From: Drosophila pseudoobscura
Lineage: Eukaryota; Arthropoda; Insecta; Diptera; Drosophilidae
Direction: 5' to 3'
DNA length: 64,000 nt
Assembly (NCBI RefSeq): GCF_009870125.1
Contig: NC_046681.1
Location: 7,577,001-7,641,000 of the forward strand
Shown: in pieces, positions 14,580 through 25,946 of the stretch
Position numbering within the stretch: position 1 is the stretch's first letter
Layout: the number at the start of each line of letters is the position of its first letter
Notes under the pieces: generated by a model
The model's database searches: none
Told to the model about the DNA's origin: nothing
What the model saw: the letters and a program-made list of their open reading frames with translations, nothing else
Made by a program: the position numbers and the translations under genes

Positions 14580-16750
14580 TTTCCCGCTTGCCGTCGTGCA
14601 ATCGCTCTCACAAAAGGAAGAGAGCAAAAAAACTCAAAACGTTTCGCTCAATGCTTCTTGTGCGATTTTCACACTTGCTACGATCTTTTTTAATTTTTCC
14701 CAAGCTTTTGGCTTCTCCATGGCCTTGCATTTTCCTGCCTTATTTAGTACTTTTCATCGCTTTTTCGGCTTTTCACAACAGTTTTCACCACTTTTCCAGC
14801 TTTTTATCAGTCTTTTCTGGCGCATTTTCAATATAAACACTTTCTACACTTATCGCACGGGTTTTTATATAATTTTCCAAAGGTTTTTACTATTTTTCAC
14901 GACCTTTTCTGTGACACGGTTTTACCGTCGGCATCGGCGCTGGGAGCTCAAAACTTCTATTTGGAACGAGAGCACTCATTCCCTTTAGATTCTCTTCTTC
15001 TCAGCATCCCGCTACTACTCTCGAGGAATGAGAGTGGGAAAGGGACAAAACTTGACGAATTTGTCGCCAGGTTGATCAGACGAAAAAAAAACAGGATACC
15101 GGACTCAAACACATTTTTGATTTTTAAACATAAAAAAAAAAGAAATTATGCAAAAAAATATATGTTTATCTGCATATGTATATGTATATCAATTACTGAA
15201 ACTTTTATCACACATTTCCGAACTTTTCCTTCGTTGAGCTGCATTTTTGCCGCCATTATTCCTGTTTCACATTATTCCACACATTTATTTTATACATTTT
15301 TATTTGATCACTGCTTCACACACCTGCGTAGCTTAAACCCGTTGGTATTTTCACCATTTTCCCGATTTTCACGTATAGAAACACGCGCTTTGGCCGGGTG
15401 AAAAAATGAAAGAGAGAGCGGCGCAAATTCGTTCATTCCTTGATCTCCTGTTCCTCTTCCTATTTGCTCTCTCACGCGCTCTCTCTTCAGCTACTTTTGT
15501 GAAAACGAAAAAGGAATCGATAAAAAGCCAGACAACAACCGAAACCTTTTAAGTTTTTACACATGAAAAAAAAGAAATTACGCAAAAAAAAATGTTTATC
15601 ACAAATTTCCGCACTTTTCCTTCGTCGAACTGCATTTATGCCGCCATTTTTCCTCCTTCTGCCTCTTATTGCGCCTCCGCCTTTTATTCTACAAATATTC
15701 GTGAATTAAGACACTTTTTTGGCACCTTTATGTCGGATCACTGCACCACACACTAAACTACACTTCACACACCTGCACGCCATTTTTCCCGCTGGATTTT
15801 TCACCATTTTCCGCATTTTCTCGGATTGAAACGCGGAGCTGACTTCCGAGCGCGCGCTTTGACCGGGTGAAAAAATGAAAGTGAGAGCGGGGCAAATGCG
15901 TTTGTTCTTTGATCTTCTGCTCCTCTTTCTTGTTGCTCTCTCTCCCACTCAAATTTGACACAGCATTCGGTCACTCGTAGGTGAACGAAACGCAATAGGT
16001 GAGAGCATTAGCGTTCTCTTTTTGCTTCTGCAATGTGTGCGTGTGTGCTTGCAGTTGCTTTAGCTTATGCTCTAGACGGGTGGGGTGGGGTGAGATGGCC
16101 TGTGCATTGATGAGATCATCAGCAAAGAAAATGTTTATTAATTTGAAGACCTGAAGGGGAGGGGGGGAACAGCTAATAATGTCTTTTAATATCGTACCTT
16201 TGCTGAGAGAATTTCAAGCCGTCAATATTTCCATCGCGTTTCCTGTCTTCTCTTAACAGAGCAATGACTTGAGGCTGAGAAAAAAGCTGAGAGCGTCTTT
16301 GCTTTTGCAATGTGGGTGCGTTTTTTGTCTTTCTATCGTCTATTGTGGTATGGGGAGTGCGTGGGTGATATTTTAAGCGTTGAAGTTTCTATTCCAGTTA
16401 ATCCTCCCTTCTAACTTCACGTGTTGTGAGAGCAATGAACTGAAGCTGAGAGGAACTTTTTCAATGTGTTTCGCTAACTCTCTTTCAGGTCTCAGCACTA
16501 CGGTGAGCGCTTTGGCACAATTTTTGATGAGAAAGAGAAGAACAAAGTGCGCAAAATAAGAACCGTAAGGAGAGCGCCTTGTATAGTTTCGGCATGCTGC
16601 TTGTCTTCTTCCGATCAACAGAGTGTGGGAGTGAGAGTGAGATGGAGAGACTGGTGAGAGAGTTACGGTGCGCGGCGCGCAAAATGAATTGATCTCTCTT
16701 TGCAGTAGCAGAGGAAGAGAGAAGCATAAGCCAAAGTAGCCGGCAAGCAG
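14580..16750. promoter_or_regulatory. Self-duplicated GAGAG/GCCAT-rich block, candidate Polycomb/GAGA-type element
   Basis: The block is made of diverged internal duplications. The segment about 15120-15490 recurs at about 15560-15955; shared phrases include CCGGGTGAAAAAATGAAAG and TTTTCCTTCGT. A second family around GAGAGC and TTTGCTTYTGCAATGTG recurs near 16000, 16290 and 16430. GAGAG/CTCTC words, the core of GAGA-factor (Trl) sites, are dense throughout. GCCAT, the Pho core, occurs at 15252, 15643 and 15779, each followed by TT. Dense GAGAG plus GCCAT is the classical composition of Drosophila Polycomb response elements; the functional call is inference. No coding frame was seen. Confidence 0.35.
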
Positions 16751-19690
16751 GTAAATTTACAGATTGGAGTATTGGTGACAGATTGGAGGTGAAGCTCCTT
16801 TAAATTCATTGATCCCCGTAAGATAACTCGAAGCTGGGCAAAAAAATATCGATTTCTCTTATGTTTGCAACGAAGTAGATTTAATTTGCAGTGTATTCGA
16901 GCGTGGCCCGCCTTGACGGTCGTACAAAGGCGAGGAATGTGAGCTTCCAATCAATTTCAAAGTCATTTATTACAAATTTTAAGTGCAACCCTAATGTTGA
17001 TCAAAATGGAATCCCATAAAAACAACAACAAAGACTTCTTATCGGCAGCCACCAGGCGGCACTCGCATTGCTCCCTTTTTGCCATGGGCGGGGTGAAGGG
17101 AGGCGGGAGGGGGGGGAGGGGGGGGGGGGCGTCAGAAGCAGATCTCAAGGAGAAAGGTAATGTTCCCTCATATTTCAACGTCACAACGGCATCGTCATCA
17201 TTTTTCTGCGGCCAACGCAACGGCGATGACATTCACAGTTCTGCATAAATTTGCACCCGATAAAAATTTCAAATGTTTTCATCAAATCATTTTCGGTGAG
17301 CGGAGACGAGACCCACACTCAGACCCAGACCCAGGAGGGCGAGGAGTGGCGGAGGTCTAGTCGACTCGAGTCGTCATCCATCATTAATGGAGCGCACGAG
17401 GGCTGAAGGAGTTGAAATGGCAGCTAAGCGCCAGGGGCTACTGTGGGCGATGTGGGTTGGTGGGGGACTGCGGACGGGTGGAGCAGCGCTGAAATGTTGA
17501 CGATGACATTACTTTTTAATGACTTTGACTTTCTGCAGCAATTGCTGTGCGTCTGGCCACCCCACACCACACACTCCCCCCTGCCCCCTGCCCCCCTGCC
17601 CCACCATATCCATCGCCATCCCTGGTTCTGGTCCTGGTCGTGGTCCTGGCCTTTGTTTCGTTTTATGAGCCTCATTGAAGACGCTGGGCGTTCGCTCAGA
17701 TTTTATACACCCACTTTTTATGGATCTTTCTTTAAATTTGTGACCTTTACTGCTTTGATTTCTTTGTGAACAAAGATACAAAGATACTCCTGCACTTCCC
17801 CAAGCTCTTCTCGCCTACAGGGTATCCCTTGAATAAACAAAACACAAGGGAATCTGCCACATACGAGTATGCAGCCCTCGACGGGTCCAAAGTTCCCTTT
17901 GGCAAAACCTTTACAAAGCCGAAAAGTGAAATTGAATATGGAAACTGGAAACTGGAGCTATTCAATATTGTGGCACGCTTCAACGTCAGGCCTGCCACAG
18001 CAATTAAAGTGTGTAGCACCCCCCCGCACCCCCGCACCCTTCCCCCTCATGGAGGCGGCACTTAAATATGACGGCCACTTCTGTGCAAGTTTTTTGCAAT
18101 TTGCGATCCCCCACCCCCTCCCCCGTGACCCCGGTAAGCCACTCGAAGCTCGGCCTTCCGCTTTGGGAGTCAGAGGCTGAAACCGCCGTCGGCTGACGGC
18201 TGCCAATATTCATATAATATTTTCACAGCGAAATATTTTCTGCTCATAAAAGAAAATTGACTGCGAAAATTGTTTTCACCGACGCGCTTGCAGCTCCACT
18301 ACCGCCCACCGCCCACCGCCTGTCGCCCACCGCCCGCCGCCTCTTGGATACCGCCGCTGCAATTCTCCGGCGGAGCGGGGGCTTTGTTTGCTTTTTTGCG
18401 TGTGCATTTTTACTTTTTATGTGTGTTATTTTGCATGCATCAGAGCGTTATTAAATTCCGTGCTCCCCCCGGAACACAGTGGAGCAGAGGGGGGGGAGGG
18501 GGAGAGAGAGAGACGCCACCCGGTATCCGGCATCCGGCAGGCGTCTCATTTAACCGCAAGCTCCTTCTCATAAAAGCCACGAAATAAAAGCCCAAGACGA
18601 GCAGAAACATATACTCGAGCGCACGCCCCCCGCCCAACGCCCCCCCGCCCCCCGCCCACGCCCACGCATCCGTTACCCCATGCGACCGCCCATCAAATTC
18701 GGGACATTGTTCCGCGCTGAATACCCAATTGCGATGTTTGGCTCTCCGCTTTCCTCTCTCCGTTCCCTCGGAGCTTTGCATCTCCGTCTGCAGAATGTGG
18801 GACACGCCCGATGCCTTTCGCCTTGCCTTTCCTTAAAGCCTGCTAGCAGCTTCTTCGTTACCTGTTCTTCGGTAACTAATCCAAGCTAAGAAAAGCTTAG
18901 AGGTAGTTCTTCTATTAAGCCGGAGAAAGCCCGTGAGTTAAGGCTTGGAAGGGAGGCCTGTTCCCAGGATCTTCTAGGTTTTGCTTCCACTCTTGTAGAA
19001 GAAAAAGATGGAGTAAGTCATAGGTCTCTAACAGCTCACACTAGCATACCTATATATTGTGGTAGGATAACCCCTAGCAGCCGATAAGGCATCCCTAGAT
19101 TAATAATCCACAAATGTACGGTCACTCTAGGAAAATACCAAGGATACGGCCACATGAAAAGTAGGTAGATCGCGCATCAGGACAATAAAGTCGTGTTCGG
19201 AGAAGTAAAACATCCAAAAAGTATTTCTATTTCACCCTCACCATATACCACATATATAGAACAGGGTAGATCTTAAAAGCCCAATTCCTGAGGGGTACTC
19301 TCATTCGGTAGAGTCCTCATTGCTATTGATTATTATCCACTTTGCTTATTTACATAGCTTGAGCGTTCTGTGGAATAAGGACTAATCGAATATAGAAAAC
19401 CTGTCGTGGAGGGCCAACCTCTCACTTCTTCAAATAATTTAAAACTGTACAAAAAATAAAGATTTTTCCTAAGACCCCTTGTCTACGAGTATGTTCCGCT
19501 GAAACTAATACATTTCCTTTAAAATTATCATATAATTCCTGCATTTAGTACTTTAATATTCTAGCTAGGGTTAAAAGCATTGATAGGTACGAAAGTAGAT
19601 TACAATTTGGTTTGTTTTTGTATATTTTTGAAGCGCTCTAGCATTTTGCTTACCCAGAAAAAACTCTAACAAGAGAAACCCCTTGGCTAC
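16751..19690. other. Non-coding stretch
   Basis: No gene was recognised. It includes a G8-A-G12 tract (17109-17129), C-rich repeats of the CCGCCCA type near 18300-18350 and CGCCCCCCGC near 18625-18665, and otherwise ordinary single-copy-looking sequence. Confidence 0.5.
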
Positions 19691-19695
19691 ACGTT

Positions 19696-19875
19696 TAACA
19701 GAGTATGTTAAAGCACTGTCAACTTAACATATTCCTGTCCGTTAATTCAAAATCACTGTTAAGTGCGCCTCAACAGAAGCATAAGTCTGTTAGCTTGCAG
19801 GAAATGTAAACTTCCCCGCTGGCAGCCTTAACCGTTAGCACAGTTTTCGCTCTGTAAACAGTTTACAGACTGTTA
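19696..19875. promoter_or_regulatory. Cluster of eight Myb-type (YAACNG) sites with a forkhead palindrome
   Basis: YAACNG or its complement occurs at 19696, 19739, 19756, 19771, 19787, 19829, 19832 and 19870. In random sequence about one per 256 bp is expected, counting both strands. Between the last two lies CTGTAAACAGTTTACAG (19852-19868), a perfect palindrome around one central base that contains the forkhead word GTAAACA. No adjacent gene is visible; the nearest is the TPX2-family gene about 1.1 kb to the right. Function is inferred from motif density only. Confidence 0.35.
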
Positions 19876-20971
19876 GCCAGGCCACATGTTGTCTTAAAAG
19901 TCTGGAAATAGCATAGTGGCGCTGTCACAAGCTGTTAAAAGGGAAGAGAATATTTTATATGGAAATATAACGAAAAGTATAGCTTGATATAAAAATATCG
20001 AAAAAGTTAATCGTGTTAATTTCACTACCGCCCACTTGAGCAAAATCTGCTGTTGAGTCTTGTAGGTATTTAATTGCTTAACTGCTATACAATCGGGGAG
20101 CAGGTGATGGATGCTCACCTTTCAACTGGCCAGCAAATTTGCAATAAATACAAATTTCAGTGTACCTCGATAAACACATGCAATGCAATTCATCATTCAG
20201 ACACACACACACACACACAATCAATGAAAGAGAGGGATAGGGATCGCAATCTCTTTTGAAAAGGACAAAAACCCACCGCCCCCCCGCCACCAAAACGTCC
20301 CATTAACAGAAAGCCAATGCACAAAAAGTCAGCTTCCTGGGGCCCAGCCAGGGATGAGGGGGACTCCCAGCATTGCCGGAGCCAAAAAGCGAATGTCAAC
20401 ACTATCAATCATCGCTTTGACAGTTTGAGTGCTTGTTTTAGTATTTGTGCTTTTGATTATGTGACGTACTCCTCCTCCACAGTGCCACACGTGGAAAGCT
20501 CACACTCGTACGTGCATCGGGGGCGCATCAATTGATACACTTACAACAAATTGTTTGTACGGGCACACGTGGGCGTGGCCCTGCCCTGCCCTGCGGATTG
20601 GCTGTGGCCTGGCCTGGGGCTGTGACGGGGGCCACTTGATTGATGGAGCCACCGACCCGAGCCATTTTAAACCAGAAAATGGCTCCCCGCCCTGCAGACC
20701 GAACTGTGGGATACCCTTTCGAGGTGGATTTCGTTGTACTGCGCCAAGGATCGAATCCTTTGGTGGTGTACCCTCGCCAAGGGTATCCCGAACAAATTGA
20801 TTGTGCAGTCATTCACACTCATGCACTCATGGGTGTACTGCTGATTATAGTAATTTAATTTCTTCGAACAACAAAACAAATTTGAACAACAATTTAAAAA
20901 CAAAGAAACAAAACAAAATTGAAAAAGGGTAGAAGGAAGAGGGAAAAAGGGTAGAGGAAGGCCCCTCCCCA
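19876..20971. other. Non-coding stretch 3' of the TPX2-family gene
   Basis: No coding region was seen. It contains an AC microsatellite (about 20200-20218) and a CCCTG run (about 20580-20595). The last part should be the 3' UTR of the minus-strand TPX2-family gene, but no clear AATAAA was found on the minus strand here. Confidence 0.45.
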
Positions 20972-21604
20972 TTAACGTGGCGTAATGCTGAACGGGCTAG
21001 GACGAGCCCGGAACGTGGTCAACTGGCGGTGCTTCTGGTAGTCCTCACGCTCCTTACGGAGGCGCTGCTCCTCCTGCTGCTGGCGACGGGCCTCCTGCTT
21101 CTGCGAGGTCTGGGCATTGAAGAGGCGCCGCTTCTGGACCCGCTTTTCGGCCGACAGATTGAAGGGCTTTATCTGAAGGCGAGGCTCGGCCAGGGACTGG
21201 CTGGGGAGAGGCTTCAGAGCTGGACGCGAGGACTCCAGCTCCAGCTTGAGTCGCTGGCGGCGCCTCATCTCCGCCGGAGCAGAGTTCTTGAGCACGTTGG
21301 GGGTGACCGGCTGGGTAACCCGGTGGACGGCGGGCTTGGCCGCCTGGCGCTCGTGGAGCTGCCGAAAGTTGGGCACTGGACGGCTGTGGAACTCGCGCTG
21401 CTTGCGCTCCGCCTCGAGGCACTTGCGCAGCTGCTGCTTCTTCTTGCCCTCGTAGATGTCCTTGAAGCGGTACGCCTGGGGGGTGTGGCAGCCGGCCTTG
21501 GCCACCTCCTTCTCCCTGCAGGCCTGTGGCAAGGGCTTGAACGTCCAGTCGGGCTGATCCACACCCGTGTCGACCCAATCGTATTCCATTTTCACATCAG
21601 ACAT
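20972..21604 (-). CDS. TPX2-family microtubule-associated protein (mei-38/Ssp1-like), single exon
   Basis: The gene encodes 210 residues without an intron. The ATG at 21604 has a good context (GTAAAAATG); the frame stays open upstream only to non-ATG codons. The C-terminal part (about 144-206) has the TPX2 C-terminal pattern: KPFNLSAEKRVQKRR (146-160), a highly charged predicted coiled coil to about 195, then TFRARPSPF (197-205). A second F-x-x-R-P-x-P element, EFHSRPVPNF, lies at 71-80, and TFKPLP at 21-26 is similar. TPX2-family proteins bind and nucleate spindle microtubules; in flies the known member is Mei-38/Ssp1, which lacks the Aurora-binding region of vertebrate TPX2. This protein is short and also lacks it. 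It may be the Mei-38 ortholog or an intronless retrocopy on another chromosome. It sits alone in long non-coding DNA. Confidence 0.82.
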   Translation of the reverse strand: MSDVKMEYDWVDTGVDQPDWTFKPLPQACREKEVAKAGCHTPQAYRFKDIYEGKKKQQLRKCLEAERKQREFHSRPVPNFRQLHERQAAKPAVHRVTQPVTPNVLKNSAPAEMRRRQRLKLELESSRPALKPLPSQSLAEPRLQIKPFNLSAEKRVQKRRLFNAQTSQKQEARRQQQEEQRLRKEREDYQKHRQLTTFRARPSPFSITPR

Positions 21605-22429
21605 TTTTACGGATTTATTTTGTATTTTTTGTTTTTTTTTTCGAGATGTGCTTCCTTCCAAAGCCCGACTGTTTATGACGAACGGGTGGGGGGTTCCTGT
21701 TACGTCCAATTAAAGGCCTACTTCCAGGCCTGCTTTGGGATTAGGTTACCTTTTATTTGAATCAGCTCGTAGGAGAATATGTTATGTAAAGTGTCTCGGA
21801 CTGACAGCCTGTGGTCCTGTCCTGCTGCACTTTCCACCGACAAAGGGACCGAGAAGGAGGGCTAGGGATGGGGATGGGGATGGAGCTGGGCTTCGCAGTC
21901 GGTTGGCGCTGTCAGTTTGCTGTCCAACTGTCTGTCCCCGTCAGTCCGGGACGTCTATGTGGTGTCAATTTGATTGCAAAGGTAATTCAAATAATCTCAT
22001 CATACACATTCCGGCTGTCTGTCCACCGCCATCCACCTCAGCCCCCTTCCAGCATCCCCCCCCCCTCGCTGTATGTGTGACAACTTCAAAGGGAGTGCCT
22101 CGAACAAATCAAATTTAATTTCACATGTTTTTTGCAACAATTTCATTTTCAGCTTGGATTTGATTAAAGAGCACCTACCTCTGTAATTAAATTGATTAAA
22201 AGATGGAATTTTAAAGTGTAAAAAGTATGTATATATTTTACATGCTCCTACAGGGAGGTCCAGGGATTGAGAGCTGGGTTATTTGGTACCCAACGAAAGG
22301 GAGTAAGCCCTGGGAGTACTAATTGTGTAACCGATGGATATACGGGTATATAGAAAGTAGAGCCCAAGGATTTGCTGGTTTCCTGGAGCCAAGTATGCAG
22401 TCTTCTCTCTCTTTGGAGGCAGGCTCTAG
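21605..22429. other. 5' flank of the TPX2-family gene and non-coding DNA
   Basis: The first 150 bp should carry the 5' UTR and promoter of the minus-strand gene. A T-rich tract lies at about 21615-21650. No clear TATA box or housekeeping core motif was identified. The rest shows nothing beyond a GGGATG repeat near 21865-21885 and a C-rich run near 22060. Confidence 0.45.
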
Positions 22430-23195
22430 CTCTTTATCATCTATCCAATCCAACCACCACTAAGCCACAAAGAAATTCTGAGATATACATTTTATAGTGA
22501 GATCTAACAGAAGTGCGGATACCAAATTTGGTTACTCTAGCCTTAATAGTCTCTGAGATTTGTGGTTGCCCCAGATTTTCGTCCTTTGCGGGGGCAGAAG
22601 AGGGTGCGGCGAAATTTTGACACAAAACGGTCAAGGTCCGATATCACAGGAGTGTGGATACCAAATTTGGTTGCTCTAGCTCTTATGGGTTCTGAGATCC
22701 TTGAACTCATATTTTGCAATTGGCAAAACCGACCATGAAACCTGTGTGTTAGAGTGAGACAGAGCGAGAAAGAGTGAAATTGTTTTCGTGATTCCGGCTA
22801 TAATAATTATACGATCTGGTTCAGATTTTGCACTCTAGAAGATATAGTCATCTTCTACGATTCTGCGTTTTTAGTTTTCTCGTATCGCCCTTTGTGGGGG
22901 CGGAAGTGGGCGGGGCAAAGTTTTGAAATATTTTTGTAGCAGTGACATATCACAGAAGTCTGGATCCAAAACATCGTTGCTCTAGCTCTCATAGTCTTTG
23001 AGCATTAGGCGCTGAAGGGGACGGACAGACGGACAGACGGACAGACAGACATGGCTTAATCGACTCGGCTATTGTTGCTGATCAAGAATATATATACTTT
23101 ATGGGGTCGGAAACGATTCCTTCTGGACGTTACACACATCCACTTTTACCACAAATCTAATATACCCCAATACTCATTTTGAGTATCGGGTATAT
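22430..23195. mobile_element. DINE-1/INE-1-like interspersed repeat (obscura-group type)
   Basis: The right end reads through GACGGACAGACGG microsatellite-like units, then CATGGCTTAATCGACTCGGC, then GATCAAGAATATATATAC, then GGGGTCGGAAACG. This is the order known from the conserved end of Drosophila DINE-1/INE-1 elements, non-autonomous Helitron/Helentron-related repeats. It finishes in a hairpin at 23161-23194 with arms TATACCCCAATACTC and GAGTATCGGGTATA. Inside, a phrase around GGATACCAAATTTGGTTRCTCTAGC occurs near 22517 and 22658 and in diverged form near 22963, so the body contains internal repeats. No transposase frame is present. The left boundary is uncertain by perhaps 100 bp. Confidence 0.75.
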
Positions 23196-25880
23196 CCAAA
23201 TGAGGAACTGATTTCTATGACTGAAGAGAGTTTTTCGAGGAGCAGAACCCCCAAGGGTGTGGAAATTATCATTCTAGAGGGTGTAACTCGAACTCTATTG
23301 ACTGGAGGAGTCAAGGGTGGGGGTCTTTGGAGAGTGTTGCCCCTAATTATGCCATTAACTGGAGTTTGGTTTGCCTATGCTAAAGTCTTTCACACACTCT
23401 TAATAGAAAAAGTAGGAAAAGTTTGGTAATCCAGAGGAAGAAAGAGGGGAATCCACTTGAAGGGAGTTGGAAGTGGCCCACAACTCATCCTGGAATACAA
23501 CCAGACTGATTAGAGCCATCGCAGATACGAAAGTACTCGCACATGTGTGCCTCCTTGCGGGGTGGGGGGGGGACTGGCTTCGGGAATGATAAGTTTTAAA
23601 AGGCTCTGGCCGGAGCCCCACACTTTGCTTACAAAATAAAAGTTTGGCCTTGTATCTCTGAAGTTAACAATGAGCAGGGCAGGGCAGGGCAGGGCATCCT
23701 CACAGATACACGAGATACTCGAGTGACGGAGAGCTTTAGCTGGAGCTGGAGCTGGAGAGGCGGAAACTTACGGACTGATAAACGTGCCTCACAAACAGAA
23801 ACCAAAAGTTATCCCCAAAACTTGCCGCAAAACAAAAACTCCTTTGCCCTATCTCTGCGATAATTGCTCCTTTAACTAGGATATTTTTTTCCGTTTTTTC
23901 CTCTGCCACTGTCGGACATGGAGGTGGCCCCAGTCTCCCCCCACTCGTATATCCCCTTGATTAGTTTGTACCAAGGGGTTGGGGATGGGGTTGGGGGTTG
24001 GGGGGCTGGCTCTTTGTGTATTATCTTTCAGTTTGCAATTAGTGGCTCATTTAAAAGAGATTTGCTGCAGCGACTTTTGCTGATTAGATAGCGAGTCCGG
24101 GTCCAGATAGAGTGCGGGTCTGCCACCCGAAATGATTGAAACTTGAACCGACTGGGCTGGCCCTGGAGTGGGTTTTCCGGTTGGATGTGGGAGCCTGCAC
24201 AATGCCGCCAGCCAAGCGAACCGGTTTACCGTGCAAAACATTAAACGCAACGACTTTTCCTCCTCGCATTCTTCTCGAATCATTTAACCCGAGCGCCATT
24301 TCCATAAAACGAAATTATTAAAACTGTTCATTCGCTCGGGTCTGACGATGTGCGAGCTCATGTGTGTCCATGTGTGTGTGGCACACCCCAAACCCCCCCC
24401 CCCAAACATCCACCCGCCCTGACATTATTATTGAGCCCTCCACTGTACAAAAGAGAAACTTTAAATTAAATGGAAAAATGCCTGTGCCCTCGAAATGTCG
24501 GAGGCTAAAACTGTTTACAGGGCCCTAAAATATTCATTAAAATTAACTTTATCGGTACTCCCCGTGCGGAATCGTAGGAATTACAAATTGATTATTGAAA
24601 GCTGAGCTGAATATTGATCCTCTTAACATTAGTTTGTCAAATACAACTAATATTTCGACCTAGAATCCGGATGGGTTTCCATTGCAACACGACAAAAAGC
24701 GATCCACTCCGCGGGGCAACGGTAGGGATTCACCGCTCTGCCGACTCATTTTTTCGCTACACTCTCCGAGTATTGCCAGGCCATCGTTCTAAGTCACGCA
24801 TTTTCTGCGACGCAATTACCATGTCGCTCTTTCTCTTTCTTACCCACACTCATGGCCGCAGAGGAACAAGCTCAAGGCGCGCTCTCTTCTGCTTGTCGCT
24901 TTTGATCCTCTCTGAGCGAGTCGTCGCTCTCGCTCACTCCCACCCACACAGCAAAGGGACAGACAGCGGACGAGTATAAGCATGCACAGCATTCGAGCAG
25001 GCGGTGCTGAATAAGAAACGGTAAATCGTAAAGCAGGCGATGGCAGAGAACACTATGAATTGGTATGCGGCTCAGTATGCACTGAGAATAATATTAGGAT
25101 CCGACACACATACATATGTATGGATAGCTATAATAGCTTATGGATTCCTTGTTTTTAGTACCGATACATATTGGTTAAATTAAAATGTTCGACAGTACTA
25201 GGTGGTATATCCCGCAGGTATACATAGGTGTTGAGTCATTTCGTCGACAGTTTTCTGCAGTTTCAGGTCCTTACTATGGCTATAGCTATAAGTAGGCCCT
25301 AACCGATCAGGATACTAAGGAGAGATGAAAGACCCATGAGAGACAACACACCCTCGGATTTGAGGTAATGTATTCTGTATTTTTTTATATAATTACATAT
25401 GTACATATGTCTTTTTATATATGTAATGAATGGAGAAGATCTTGTAGGCCATGAAATGGGGCTTCATGCTTTATTGCCGTCTTGCAGCCACGGATGAAAG
25501 TAGGAAACATTTCATCATTATTCCAAAATTTATATCCGAATAAAACTAGAGCTCATCAGCACTCAACACAGTAACCCATTGAAGCAATAAATCAAATGAA
25601 ATAAACAACCTGTATTTAAATTTATGTCATGGCAATGTTTCGAGGATATTGGTAGTTATTTTTTGTCAAATTAATCAAATTTGCAATTCATGAAGTTTTC
25701 ACATTATTTCGGCCACAAGCCATACTTTCGTACACATCATTTACATACAGGGATATTCAAATCAACATTTATCCAGAGGAAAAGCGAACCAAATCAAACA
25801 CAAAATCAAATTCCACGGCGGATTGTTAGAGTCGCAGATGAGACGGAATGAAATGTGTCAGGACATCAATTAATGAATTT
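23196..25880. other. Non-coding stretch
   Basis: No gene was recognised. It holds GGGCA repeats (about 23676-23695), GGAGCT repeats (about 23735-23755) and a GAGAG/CGCTCTC-rich segment (about 24820-24960) similar in composition to the 14.6-16.7 kb block. ACATATGTA-type palindromes occur near 25105 and 25395. Confidence 0.5.
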
Positions 25881-25946
25881 GCGACAGGGACAGCGACAGG
25901 GACGGCGACAGGGACAGCGACAGAGACGGCGACAGAGCCAGCGACC
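25881..25946. repeat. 12-bp tandem repeat, GCGACAGGGACA type
   Basis: About five and a half copies of GCGACAGGGACA or GCGACAGAGACG lie head to tail with few substitutions. No coding context is visible. Confidence 0.85.

Noticed and set aside
20750-20765. GGATCGAATCC, resembling a tRNA B box
   Set aside because: There is no matching A box, acceptor stem or terminator in the surrounding 80 bp, so no tRNA gene is supported.
21029-21760. 243-codon open frame on the plus strand
   Set aside because: It is the antisense shadow of the TPX2-family gene; the Leu-rich sequence is the complement of Glu/Gln/Arg codons.
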